NCBI GenBank assembly: GCA_021838765.1
Contig: JAKCCY010000009.1
Coordinates: 1-41,341 of the forward strand
Source of the DNA: Nitrospirota bacterium
GTDB lineage: Bacteria; Nitrospirota_A; Leptospirillia; Leptospirillales; Leptospirillaceae
Length of the DNA: 41,341 nt
Direction of reading: 5' to 3'
Positions 1 through 8,709 of the stretch are shown one piece after another. The first letter of the stretch is position 1; every line of letters begins with the position of its first letter. The notes beneath the pieces are model-generated. The model was not told the origin of the DNA and ran no database searches. It worked only from the letters and a program-made list of their open reading frames with translations. Position numbers and translations under genes: made by a program.

Positions 1-1
1 T

Positions 2-646
2 CCATCAACTATCAAGAAAACATCCACACCGGTGACCACGGCTTCCAGCTCGCCGTCCACCTCTTCCACCAAAACAGCGAGCAGCTCTCCTTCTGCTAGC
101 TCGACTTCATCCACACCGGTGACCACAGCTTCCAGCTCTACGGCCTCTTCCGTAAGGGTGGCAAACCGATCTGGTTCAACAGTCACCACCTCTTCATCTC
201 CGGTTACAACTGCTTTAAGTGATCCGTCAAGTTCCACGACAGCGTCTTCTTCAAGCTCGGTGAACACCGCTTCCAGCGGATCTTCTAGCACTGCAGTTGC
301 AACAGATATTCAGAACGATAAGAAGTCGATCCACCTTCTTGTCGCCGAAATTTCAAAGGACCATCAAATGCTTCGAGCTGACCGAAATAAATTCTATGAA
401 TCCATGGAAAGCTCTGAAGATGGTTCCAGCAAAACTTCATCATTAAAGACAGCCATCAAGGCCTTGAAGACCAAGCTCCATGCTGCGGTCAGTTCCTTGA
501 AAGTCGCCCGAATGGATCTTAGAAAAGATGAAGGCCATCACATTTCAACGGCTTCTGCTCTTCATGGCACAGGAACTGCCTCTCCGCTTAACGCTGGAAC
601 GCATCCAACGGTTCATCCGGTGGTGCATCCTGTAGTCAAAAAGTAA
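2..646 (+). CDS. Ser/Thr-rich repeat protein, 5' end outside window
   Basis: The frame is open to the left edge, so the gene is truncated here. A GTG at 32 lies inside a repeated sequence and is probably an internal valine, not the start. The visible N-terminal part is almost entirely Ser, Thr, Ala, Pro and Val, with the phrase STPVTTASSS occurring twice. After about residue 100 the character changes to a charged, probably alpha-helical segment (IQNDKKSIHLL through LKVARMDLRKDE) that could form a coiled coil. The C-terminus is His/Pro/Val-rich, with HPVV twice, and ends in two lysines. The composition suggests a surface or periplasmic linker region on a helical domain. No family was recognised, so function is unknown. 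A strong terminator follows 18 bases after the stop. Confidence 0.7.
   Translation, partial: PSTIKKTSTPVTTASSSPSTSSTKTASSSPSASSTSSTPVTTASSSTASSVRVANRSGSTVTTSSSPVTTALSDPSSSTTASSSSSVNTASSGSSSTAVATDIQNDKKSIHLLVAEISKDHQMLRADRNKFYESMESSEDGSSKTSSLKTAIKALKTKLHAAVSSLKVARMDLRKDEGHHISTASALHGTGTASPLNAGTHPTVHPVVHPVVKK
21..138 (+). repeat. In-frame direct repeat in Ser/Thr-rich gene
   Basis: The 31 bases at 21-51 recur at 108-138 with one mismatch (a G/A change after GACCAC). The spacing is 87 bases, exactly 29 codons. Both copies encode TSTPVTTASS or SSTPVTTASS in frame. This indicates duplication within the low-complexity region and makes it a candidate for length variation. Confidence 0.75.
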
Positions 647-664
647 CGCTTTTCCATAAATCAG

Positions 665-695
665 AAAAGGGGGAGTTTAGCTGCTCCCCCTTTTT
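665..695 (+). terminator. Rho-independent terminator
   Basis: An 11-bp perfect stem pairs AAAAGGGGGAG (665-675) with CTCCCCCTTTT (684-694). The loop is 8 bases and a T run follows. It sits just downstream of the stop at 646. The A/T flanks would also let it work weakly on the other strand, but no minus-strand gene ends here. Confidence 0.85.
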
Positions 696-868
696 ATCGT
701 TATAAAAAATCACAACAAGATCCTGTGAATTGTCCTGAATGGAATCCATAAAACGATTCACTCAAAAAGCTTGCACAACATTTTTTTCATAACAGAAGCA
801 AAAATCCCGGTTTCAATCTTTCTTCCAATGATTCTTGGATAAAACATGTTTGCCTTGGGTGGGTACAA

Positions 869-2329
869 GTGATCGAAATGAAAACAACTCCAATAAAATT
901 CAAGGGAAAGAAAAAGGCACTTCTTTTCTCCCTGCTATTGTCCCTTTCCCTATCGCAACCCATATTTGCCCAAGAAAAAGGAAAAGCCCCAACCAGCGAT
1001 CCTCAAACAACGGAATCCTCCATTCAAAATCAAAAAAAACAGAAAGAAATTGAAAAACTGATCCAGGCAAAGAGATATCCAAAAGCCTACAAGCTTGCCC
1101 GTCAGCTACAAAGTCAATATCCCGAGGACTTGAATGACATCTATCTTCTTGCTTATATCGAAAAAAAAGTCCATTTTCTGCGAAAGGGCCTTTTGACTTT
1201 ACAGAAAGGATTAAAAATCGACCCTGAAAATGTCGACTTGTCCATTTTAAAAGCAGAAATCCTGATCGAACAAGGCCACACTCAACAAGCCAGAGACATC
1301 TTAAAACATTTTCAGAAATCTCAGCCAAATAATAAAACTATTCAGAAGGACCTTCTTAGAACATATTTTCCGGACGGCTACCAATCAACCATACCCCCAA
1401 TGGATCAACACCTGTTCTCATTAGGATTGGTTCAGACACCATTCACCCCCGATGACTTTCTTGTTTCAAGCCTGCCAAGCTGGAGTTTAGACTTTTCAGC
1501 ACTGGGCGTGAATTACTCTGGAGGGGCTCTTTTTCTTGGCGATACGAAATTGGAGTCACCCATGGCAATGGGGCTTCGTTTCATTGCAGGAAGAACTGAG
1601 TATCTGGGATTTTCCAGCCAGGGGAACGGTGTCAATAGCTGGACATATGCAGGCATTGATGCTCCCATCAATAACCATGCAGATATCCAGGTGGATGCTG
1701 GCGATACATCTATTGGAAGAACCGGATTATACGGTCATCTATTCTACAACCCGGGGGACCTTACACTAGACATACAAGGCGTTGATAACATGATCTGGGG
1801 AGACTTCGGACAAGCGATCCAGATGAATGGCAGTGAAAGCGGTATTAGTCTTTATGCCAATCTTAAAATAAGCCAACGGCTCTCTCTGGGAGGCAACTAC
1901 TGGTATTACAATTACACCCTCAACAACGGCACACTGCCCTACGGGAACCTTCATAACTCTTTTTTGTATATGGACTTCCAGCTTACAGAGGACCCTGCTA
2001 CAGACATTATCGTTGGATACGATGACTGGACCGTGATGGCAAGCTCACCCGCTGTGGCGGCGCTTGTTCCCGAAATCATGCGCCAGCAATACTTGCTCCT
2101 GGCCCTCAATGGGGAAAAGCAGTATGCAAATGGGCTGGTTTTCAATGGACAGTTGGGCGGGTACAACGATTTCTATAGCCATGTTACATCGTTCGAAGCC
2201 ACAGCAGGAATCCGGTATCCCATTTCAATGCACTGGTCCTTTTATGGGAATGCCGTTTACTTCGATGAATCCACTCTCTACTCCGGACCTTCAGAAGAAC
2301 TGATGCTGGGGATAAACTTCCTGTTTTGA
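869..2329 (+). CDS. TPR-containing outer-membrane beta-barrel protein
   Basis: The N-terminus has a lysine-rich stretch (FKGKKK) followed by a hydrophobic core and a QPIFAQE cleavage region, a typical Sec signal peptide. Residues about 55-165 are helical with the TPR pattern (KAYKLARQLQSQYPED, LKIDPENVDLSILKAEILIEQG). From about residue 195 to the end, alternating aromatic and glycine-rich strands run to a terminal Phe (MLGINFLF), the hallmark of outer-membrane barrels. TPR plus barrel resembles polysaccharide export proteins (YaiO, BcsC and PelB C-terminal parts), but this one is shorter than BcsC or PelB. The start is either GTG 869, close behind GGGTGGG, or ATG 878. The gene is AT-richer than most of the window. 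A lipoprotein gene follows after 15 bases and is probably co-transcribed. The exporter role is inference. Confidence 0.8.
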   Translation: MIEMKTTPIKFKGKKKALLFSLLLSLSLSQPIFAQEKGKAPTSDPQTTESSIQNQKKQKEIEKLIQAKRYPKAYKLARQLQSQYPEDLNDIYLLAYIEKKVHFLRKGLLTLQKGLKIDPENVDLSILKAEILIEQGHTQQARDILKHFQKSQPNNKTIQKDLLRTYFPDGYQSTIPPMDQHLFSLGLVQTPFTPDDFLVSSLPSWSLDFSALGVNYSGGALFLGDTKLESPMAMGLRFIAGRTEYLGFSSQGNGVNSWTYAGIDAPINNHADIQVDAGDTSIGRTGLYGHLFYNPGDLTLDIQGVDNMIWGDFGQAIQMNGSESGISLYANLKISQRLSLGGNYWYYNYTLNNGTLPYGNLHNSFLYMDFQLTEDPATDIIVGYDDWTVMASSPAVAALVPEIMRQQYLLLALNGEKQYANGLVFNGQLGGYNDFYSHVTSFEATAGIRYPISMHWSFYGNAVYFDESTLYSGPSEELMLGINFLF

Positions 2330-2344
2330 GAAAGGATTGAAATA

Positions 2345-2944
2345 ATGTTTCAAAACATATTGCTCGGAAAAAGAATCACAGCATGCCTCCTCTTGATTGG
2401 AACCATTGTTATGGGGGGATGCAAAACAACTCCCTACCAAAACTCGGAGCCAATCGAGCACATGTCTGTTTTGATTCTCCCATTTAAGAACCTGACATCA
2501 ACTCCTGAAGCGGGCAAGACAATCTCCGCCCTTTTTATTTCTTCCATAACCCTTCACCATGTCATGTATCTGTCTTCCGCAAGTAACGGAACAATGAAAG
2601 ATATTCAAAAGATGACAGAAAGTGGCACTTTACCCAATAGCATTCTTCAACCTCTGGCAAAAGAACATATTGATGCCGTCCTATTTGGAAATGTAACGGA
2701 GTATGAGTATAGATCAGGTCTCTCCACAGAGCCTGTTGTCGGATTCACATGGAAGATGATCTCGACAAAAACGGGAAGAACCGTTTGGACAGGTGCAGTG
2801 AGTCAAATAGACACTTGCTTCTGGTTTTGTCACGATACTCTATCCGAATTTGGGAAAGAACTGGTCGATGCAGCAGTCGATAAGCGCTTGTCTGATGATT
2901 ACCAATATCAATCCAGACAAGATTATTTCAATCGTTCCGATTAA
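2345..2944 (+). CDS. Small outer-membrane lipoprotein, TolB/CsgG/PelC-like fold suspected
   Basis: The signal peptide ends in a lipobox (VMGGC, Cys26), predicting a lipid-anchored protein. The next region, MSVLILPFKNLTSTPEAGK, followed by helices and a later DAVLFGNVTEYEY...VGFTWKMIST...GRTVWTG, resembles the alpha/beta fold of GNA1162, CsgG, LpoB or PelC-type lipoproteins that assemble on the inner face of the outer membrane. It lies 15 bases after the TPR-barrel gene with AAAGGA upstream of the ATG, so the two are likely one operon. A partner role for the barrel protein, as PelC has for PelB, is inferred from context and fold only. The sequence match to any named family is weak to my eye. 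Confidence 0.7.
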   Translation: MFQNILLGKRITACLLLIGTIVMGGCKTTPYQNSEPIEHMSVLILPFKNLTSTPEAGKTISALFISSITLHHVMYLSSASNGTMKDIQKMTESGTLPNSILQPLAKEHIDAVLFGNVTEYEYRSGLSTEPVVGFTWKMISTKTGRTVWTGAVSQIDTCFWFCHDTLSEFGKELVDAAVDKRLSDDYQYQSRQDYFNRSD

Positions 2945-3132
2945 AAAATGAAAAGAGGAGATGATGCTTCTGTAAAAAGAACGATCTCCTCAAAAAGAGC
3001 TTCCCGATATCCCCGGCAAGACAGCCCGACAAGGAAATCATCCTCTTGAAAAAAGGTCCTCCGGTCTGAAAGAATGGTTATGATGGACGATTCGATTTGA
3101 TCCGTCAGAGGACGTCCGGAGGGTTGAGGCTG

Positions 3133-3420
3133 ATGAGTCATGAAATGGACTTATGGAAAGAAGGATCCCTTCCTCTTTTTACAAATCAACAAGGGGAAGA
3201 GGCTCCACTCCATTTCATTCTCGATCAGACAGGAGACTACCTTTTCACAAAAGATCTTGATGCTCGCTATACCTATGCAAAGATCGAAGGTGAAGAGATC
3301 AATGACATCGACTCCACCGGAAAAAACAGAATAGACTGGTCTGTCAATCCTCCTCCTTACGATCAAAAAGAGGAGATAACCGGTCTGTGCAGGATATCGA
3401 CCGGGATATCCCCCAGATGA
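3133..3420 (+). pseudogene. N-terminal PAS fragment of the downstream GGDEF-EAL protein, apparently frameshifted
   Basis: The ATG at 3133 is preceded by GGAGGG at 3118-3123 with 9-base spacing, a convincing start. The product reads like a PAS domain: DQTGDYLFTKDLDARYTYAK matches the usual FxKDxxGRYxYxN pattern. The frame runs past GGT at 3382-3384 into unrelated residues and stops at 3420. In the neighbouring frame from 3387 the sequence continues as VQDIDRDIPQMKEPVEEA, matching the DRxVxxxGxPVxE end of a PAS domain. A single lost base near 3379-3387 would join them into one protein starting at 3133. This is a sequencing error, a true mutation or a recoded junction; I cannot tell which. Confidence 0.6.
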
Positions 3421-6400
3421 AAGAACCGGTCGAAGAAGCAAGGATTTTCTCCTCTTTCTACCGGGCCCTTTCTGAAGCCACCAGAATCCTCCATCAGCCC
3501 TCAGACCATATTTCACCTCAAGAGATCCTGTCAGAGCTCACAAAGTCACTTTCAGATATCCTGTTTCCATCCTTCTTTTGTATCGGGCAAATTCCGTCGG
3601 GAGCCACGGACGTCGAAATTCTCTCCGCGGCTGGGCCTTTCCTGGAATGGATGAACGGCGTCATCCTCTCTTCCGATCCCCAAAAGCCGGGAGGGAAAGG
3701 CCCTGCCGGGGAAGCTATCCGCACATCCCTTCCCCAGGCATGGCTTCTTTCCGATCCTCGCACTCCAGATGAAATGAAAAAAAGAGGACAAGAGTTCCAT
3801 GTCGCCGGAAATCTTGCCGTGACATCATCCAGAAGAGATGGTGAGACAATCCTCCTCCTCGCCTACTTTAATGATGAGTCGATGATCTCCCCGGCAACAG
3901 CCGAACTTTTCCTGAGGATCGCCGATGAAGTCTCCGGACTTTTAGACAGAAAAAAGGACAGACTCATCGCAATCGGGCTCGAGCAGGCCAGGGAAACCCA
4001 GCGCATTGTCCTGAAAGAGTTCCTGTCGGCCAAGACAGAAGAAGAGATCTACCGGATCCTTTCATCCGTTGTGAGCCGGGGAACCAAAGCCCTTGCCGTT
4101 GAAGTCCTCCTACCCGGAGAAGACTGTTTTATCCGATACTCCATCGAAGGGCCCCTTGCAGAAGCCATCCAAACACTTCCCCCTCCTCCCTTTTCGGTCC
4201 CTCAAGGAAGCTCCAGAATCCCTACACCGACAAGAATCTGGGACCTGAAAAAACCGCTTCTCTTCAAAAATCTCCCGAACGATCCCGATCTTCCGGGCTA
4301 TTTTCAGATTGAGCCATTCAGGGATATTGAAGTGGTGGCAGGCTTCCCGTTGAACGGACGCTCGCCGGAAGATCCCCTGCTGGGAGTCTTCCTGATTCTC
4401 GGTCAAAAAAGGAATGGACTTGATGATCCAATGGTCTTTGAAAGCATCGCCGACACTGCCGACATTGCAGCGAGATCCATCGTCCGCTTGAGGACAGAAA
4501 AAAAGCTCGACTCAGTCACCCGCCTCTACAAGTCTCTTACAGCCATACATGCCCTCGTGCTCAGAAAACCAGGTGAAAGGGAACTTTTTTCGGAAACAGT
4601 CAACACATTGATTGATCATAGCGGATTTATCGCTTCAGGTTTCTATTTCCCGGATGAAAACAATCAATATCTTGACCTCGAGGTCTACAAAATCATCGAC
4701 CCGTCCGGGCTGACCGGGAGACATCCAACCCGTTTTTCCCTTGACCCGAACTCTCCCGATATCAGGACCGTGACCGTAAGGGCTTATATCACGGGAACCC
4801 CCGTGATTGAGAACGACCTCATCAACGCCTATAAGAAGGTCGGACTCTTACCCCGTGGGGAAACCTATGACAGTCTTGCATTCCGCTCTGTCGGGATCTT
4901 TCCCGTCTTCCGGAACAATCGGTGCATCGGTGTTTTTGCAGTCGTTTCCGCTGAAAAAGACTTTTTTTCTTCCGATATATCAAAGCTTCTGAAAGAGGTG
5001 GCCGACATTATCTCTCTCACTCTTGACGCCATCGAAACGGAACAGAAACAGATTCAAGCAGAACAGCGTCTGATGAGAAAGACAGCTCTTTATAACGCGC
5101 TTCAGAAACTCAGCTCCCTTGCCGCATCCAACACCAACGAAGAGAATCTGCTCAAGGGAAGCTGTTCCATTTTCATGGGCCAGCCGAATATCACCTCCGT
5201 TATTGTATGGTCGGTTGACCGGGAAGCCAATGGGATCCGCCCTCGTTTCTTCGAAGCCAATAATCCTGAACTCATTGGAAAAATTTGCTCGATGCTTTTT
5301 CTGTCGGCCGATAAAGCCCAGCCCCAGTTTCGTTATCCGATCCTTGAGGTCACGCTTCAAAACGGACTGACCGGAGTAGCCAATAATCTTCCCAAAATGG
5401 CGGAAGAAATCGGCGAACCCCATAGCCTTGACGCCGTCCTCCGGATGGATGTCCACTCCGCCATCACCGTGCCTATCCGCCGGGAAGGAAAAATCACATA
5501 CATACTCAATGTGAACATAGGGATTCCCGACTACTTTGACGAAGATCTGGTATCCCTTGCTCATGAGGCCGGAGAAATCCTGACAGGTGCCCTCGACTCC
5601 ATCGACACCGAGATGAAAAGGATTGAAGCGGAACAGCGACTGACCACCCTGATCGAAAACATCCCCGAAGCCATCATTTTTAAAGATGGAGAAGGGCGAT
5701 GGAAGTCCGTCAATCAAGCCGGTCTTCGCATGTTTGGACTTGAAGGGAATCATCTGTGGAACGACAGGACGAACAAGGAACTTGCCATTCTCCAGCCCGA
5801 TCTTGCCTCAGTCTTTAACGATTGCGAAATCTCGGATAACGCGGCATGGAAAAACCTTGGCGCCTCGAATACGGTCGAAACCCTCGATGACAAAAAAGGA
5901 AATGTCATCATTCTGGAAGTGACCAAAATCCCTCTTTTCTCTCCTGACGGAAGCCGGAAGGGGCTGGTCATATCGGCTCAGAACATCACCCAACGAAAAA
6001 AAAATGAAATCCGTATCGAACACATGGCAACACATGATCCTCTCACAGATTTGCCCAACCGGAGAGTCTTCCTCGACAGGATCGAACAGACCCTGATCCG
6101 ATACCAGGAAACAAAAGAGTCATTTGCGGTCGGGATTCTGGATCTTGACGGATTCAACGAGGTGAACAATCGACTGGGACACCCCATGGGAGATGAACTT
6201 CTGATCCATGTGGGAAAAAGGATTGAGTCCCTTCTTCGCAAAGATGATACGCTGGTCCGCCTCGGAGGGGATGAGTTCGGACTCATCCTGACCGGATTAA
6301 AAACTGAAAAGAGTGATCAGGAGATTTTTGGAAAAATTATAGAAGCTCTTCTCAAACCGTTCACACTGGGGGATCAATCCTCTGAACCGGTCAGGATTTC

Positions 6401-7706
6401 AGGAAGTTTGGGGCTGGCGGTCACACCCCCTGAGCACGATGGCGTCACCGCCTTGATCGCCCATGCGGATCTGGCACTCTATAGCGTCAAGCATCAGGGG
6501 AAAAACGGCTGGGCAATCTTCGAGCAAGTCATGGAAGAAACCCTGATCGAAGAGCATCGCATAAGGTCCGAGTTTTCAAGAGCCATCGAGAATAGAGAGC
6601 TTTGTCTCTACTACCAGCCTCAAGTCAACATGGAAAAGGGGATCATCCTCGGCGTTGAATCCCTCCTTCGATGGAAACATCCAAAGAAAGGTCTTCTTCT
6701 TCCGGAATCCTTTATCAAAGTGATCGAAAAAAGTGACCTCATCATTCCGCTTGGCCGATGGGTCCTCAAAACGGCCATCAGGCAGCAGGATGAGTGGAGA
6801 CAGCAGGGGATCAACCTTCGCATCAGCATCAATATTGGAGCCAGGCACTTTTTATCCGGTGACTTCATCGGAACACTGGCCGATGTCATCGGATCTGCCG
6901 ACAGCTCCATTCGGCCAGAGATCGGGATAGAAGTGACAGAAACAGAGGCACTTCGTGATCTGGCACACGCCGAAGAACAAATCAGACTCTGCCGAAAGCT
7001 TGGAGTTTCCGTCGGCCTCGACGACTTTGGGACAGGACAGGCTTCCCTGACATCCCTCCAGCAGCTTGATGTCAGGGAGGTCAAGATCGATGTCGGATTT
7101 GTCCAGAAGATGATGGAAAGTCCGAAGGATCTGGCCATTGTTTCAACCCTTTCCACTGCGGCTCACATGATGCTGATCAATGTGATTGCAGAAGGAGTTG
7201 AAACAGAAGAGGAAGGAAAAACCCTTATAGCCCTGGGTTGTCCGGTGGCCCAGGGATTTGGCATCGCTCCCCCGATGGCTCATGAAGAGATTCCCGAATG
7301 GATTTCGAAGTGGCGCCCGTTCGACTCCTGGACTCAGTTATCACAAAGAAAAGACTCCTCCCCCATGGAAGGAGCGCTTGTGCTGGTCATCGACCACTCA
7401 TTGGCGGCCTTTCAAAAAGGAGTCCTGACCACCCTGGACTCAATGGAAGCCCCAAGGGAAGAATGGATCAACTCCCATGCCTGCTTACCGGGTCAATGGA
7501 TCGATAACGCCGGGAAAAGCCAGTTTAGAAACTTGCCGTTATTTGAGGAATTCAAAAGGATCCATGAGGAGCTTCATCATCAGGCGCGAACAGCGTTTAT
7601 GGCCCGAGACAGAAACGATGTCCAAACACTCTGGAACCTCAAGATCGGATTGGAAAAAAACACTAACACCCTGCGGGAGCTTCTGAAAAATCTTCAATCC
7701 GGATAA
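3387..7706 (+). CDS. GAF(x4)-PAS-GGDEF-EAL-CZB c-di-GMP enzyme
   Basis: About 1439 residues. Four GAF-like segments (about 20-190, 200-370, 380-560, 570-745) precede a PAS (about 755-870), GGDEF (880-1050), EAL (1065-1310) and a C-terminal CZB domain (1335-1435). GGDEF is intact at 960-964 with an RxxD inhibitory site (R951, D954). The EAL signature reads ESL at 1091-1093, and later motifs (EVTE, DDFGTG, VKID, AEGVE) are all present, so both synthesis and hydrolysis of c-di-GMP are possible. CZB ligands H1337, C1366, H1393 and H1397 are all visible, with CxxGxW and HxxxH. GTG 3387 has AGAGGAG at 3369-3375, 11 bases upstream, so reinitiation after the broken PAS frame is feasible. The true protein may start at 3133. 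There is no predicted membrane segment; cytoplasmic. Confidence 0.9.
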   Translation: MQDIDRDIPQMKEPVEEARIFSSFYRALSEATRILHQPSDHISPQEILSELTKSLSDILFPSFFCIGQIPSGATDVEILSAAGPFLEWMNGVILSSDPQKPGGKGPAGEAIRTSLPQAWLLSDPRTPDEMKKRGQEFHVAGNLAVTSSRRDGETILLLAYFNDESMISPATAELFLRIADEVSGLLDRKKDRLIAIGLEQARETQRIVLKEFLSAKTEEEIYRILSSVVSRGTKALAVEVLLPGEDCFIRYSIEGPLAEAIQTLPPPPFSVPQGSSRIPTPTRIWDLKKPLLFKNLPNDPDLPGYFQIEPFRDIEVVAGFPLNGRSPEDPLLGVFLILGQKRNGLDDPMVFESIADTADIAARSIVRLRTEKKLDSVTRLYKSLTAIHALVLRKPGERELFSETVNTLIDHSGFIASGFYFPDENNQYLDLEVYKIIDPSGLTGRHPTRFSLDPNSPDIRTVTVRAYITGTPVIENDLINAYKKVGLLPRGETYDSLAFRSVGIFPVFRNNRCIGVFAVVSAEKDFFSSDISKLLKEVADIISLTLDAIETEQKQIQAEQRLMRKTALYNALQKLSSLAASNTNEENLLKGSCSIFMGQPNITSVIVWSVDREANGIRPRFFEANNPELIGKICSMLFLSADKAQPQFRYPILEVTLQNGLTGVANNLPKMAEEIGEPHSLDAVLRMDVHSAITVPIRREGKITYILNVNIGIPDYFDEDLVSLAHEAGEILTGALDSIDTEMKRIEAEQRLTTLIENIPEAIIFKDGEGRWKSVNQAGLRMFGLEGNHLWNDRTNKELAILQPDLASVFNDCEISDNAAWKNLGASNTVETLDDKKGNVIILEVTKIPLFSPDGSRKGLVISAQNITQRKKNEIRIEHMATHDPLTDLPNRRVFLDRIEQTLIRYQETKESFAVGILDLDGFNEVNNRLGHPMGDELLIHVGKRIESLLRKDDTLVRLGGDEFGLILTGLKTEKSDQEIFGKIIEALLKPFTLGDQSSEPVRISGSLGLAVTPPEHDGVTALIAHADLALYSVKHQGKNGWAIFEQVMEETLIEEHRIRSEFSRAIENRELCLYYQPQVNMEKGIILGVESLLRWKHPKKGLLLPESFIKVIEKSDLIIPLGRWVLKTAIRQQDEWRQQGINLRISINIGARHFLSGDFIGTLADVIGSADSSIRPEIGIEVTETEALRDLAHAEEQIRLCRKLGVSVGLDDFGTGQASLTSLQQLDVREVKIDVGFVQKMMESPKDLAIVSTLSTAAHMMLINVIAEGVETEEEGKTLIALGCPVAQGFGIAPPMAHEEIPEWISKWRPFDSWTQLSQRKDSSPMEGALVLVIDHSLAAFQKGVLTTLDSMEAPREEWINSHACLPGQWIDNAGKSQFRNLPLFEEFKRIHEELHHQARTAFMARDRNDVQTLWNLKIGLEKNTNTLRELLKNLQSG

Positions 7707-7766
7707 CTCCCAAAAACATGGATACGTCAAGTCAGATCCCGACACACCAAGAATCCATAAACCACC

Positions 7767-8528
7767 CTATTGGCTCATGTGTCCCGTTTTGACAAAAATG
7801 GTACATCCCGCTACGGAAAAAGGATTGTGACGACTCAAATGGGGGCTCCTGTACCAGCTCCCCTCGGGATAGCGTCCGTGCTCATCTTCGAAAACACCTG
7901 ATACAACAAGGACCTCCTCACCACCAAAATGCCTGTGGGGTTGGAAAACCGTTCCCGGGTCCCATCGAACGAGCGCGGTATTTTCCCCTCCAGAAGAGAA
8001 AAGGGGCATGACACTCAGCCCGGAAACCAACCCTGGTACCCAGTTGGCTTTCTCTGTCTCAATCAATCCCGGCTTTCGCACAAGCCCTTCAGGGATTCTC
8101 TTTTTGACAAAAAAAAGAACTTCATCATCCACCGCGTTCAAGACAAAAGGAGTCGCCCCTTGAGGAATCAAAAGATAGGAACCCTTCGAAAAAAGCGTCT
8201 TCCCGGAAAGGAGAGTCCCTGACATCAAAAAGATTTCAAGGTCTCCAGACGAGGAAAATCGCCATGATCCTCCTCGTCCCAGGGCGATCAAAAAACTTTC
8301 ATTCCCGTCCGCCCTCGACTCAAGCATGCAGACTCTCGCTCCGGACTCTTCAACCCATTTAGCATTTCCTGGCGAAACGACCGCTAGATGGGAGATATCC
8401 TCATTGACCAACTGTTCCAATGAACCTCCTTGATCCAATTCAATCCGGTCCAAAGAACCAATCCCGGATTTCTCCAAAACGACCCGGGAAACAGAGTATT
8501 CAAAACAAACCGGCACAAACCAGTACAT
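7767..8528 (-). CDS. ChrR-like double-cupin protein
   Basis: About 253 residues with two beta-barrel repeats. The C-terminal one is very like the ChrR cupin: RWDPGTVFQPHRH, GGEEVLVVSGVFEDEHG, YPEGSW and CTIFVKTGHM. HRH, the following EE and a later His would form a typical cupin metal site. The first repeat (about 60-150) is degenerate and lacks that set. ChrR proteins bind ECF sigma factors through a zinc-binding N-terminal domain. That domain is not visible here and no sigma gene is adjacent, so an enzyme or stand-alone sensor role is as likely. The start is uncertain: ATG 8528 or TTG 8534, neither with a clear ribosome site. Monocistronic on the minus strand, convergent with the preceding gene. 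Confidence 0.8.
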   Translation of the reverse strand: MYWFVPVCFEYSVSRVVLEKSGIGSLDRIELDQGGSLEQLVNEDISHLAVVSPGNAKWVEESGARVCMLESRADGNESFLIALGRGGSWRFSSSGDLEIFLMSGTLLSGKTLFSKGSYLLIPQGATPFVLNAVDDEVLFFVKKRIPEGLVRKPGLIETEKANWVPGLVSGLSVMPLFSSGGENTALVRWDPGTVFQPHRHFGGEEVLVVSGVFEDEHGRYPEGSWYRSPHLSRHNPFSVAGCTIFVKTGHMSQ

Positions 8529-8709
8529 TGACAATCAGAGATATCTTCGAGAACATGTACTCCTTTCTTACCTCCAGAATGGATTTCAAAATCAGCAGGG
8601 ACAATCACCTGACGATGTCTTTTCAAAAAAAAGATTCACAACCCCATAAAGTCAAAAACACCCTCATGGCCTTACCACCAATCCAAAAATACCAAACAGG
8701 TCCATTCCA

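Noticed and set aside
2941..3141. 66-residue minus-strand open frame and a GAGGAGAT/ATCTCCTC inverted repeat after the lipoprotein gene
   Set aside because: The frame has no ribosome site or recognisable product. The repeat has a 21-base loop and no T run on the plus strand, so it is not a convincing terminator.
4980..5753. 257-residue minus-strand open frame
   Set aside because: It lies wholly antisense to the large GGDEF-EAL gene, whose domains are clear. No protein family pattern is present.
8501..8557. 18-codon open frame (MFSKISLIVN...) with GGAG just upstream, overlapping the cupin start
   Set aside because: The ribosome-site spacing is too short and there is no attenuator-like hairpin, so a leader peptide is not supported.
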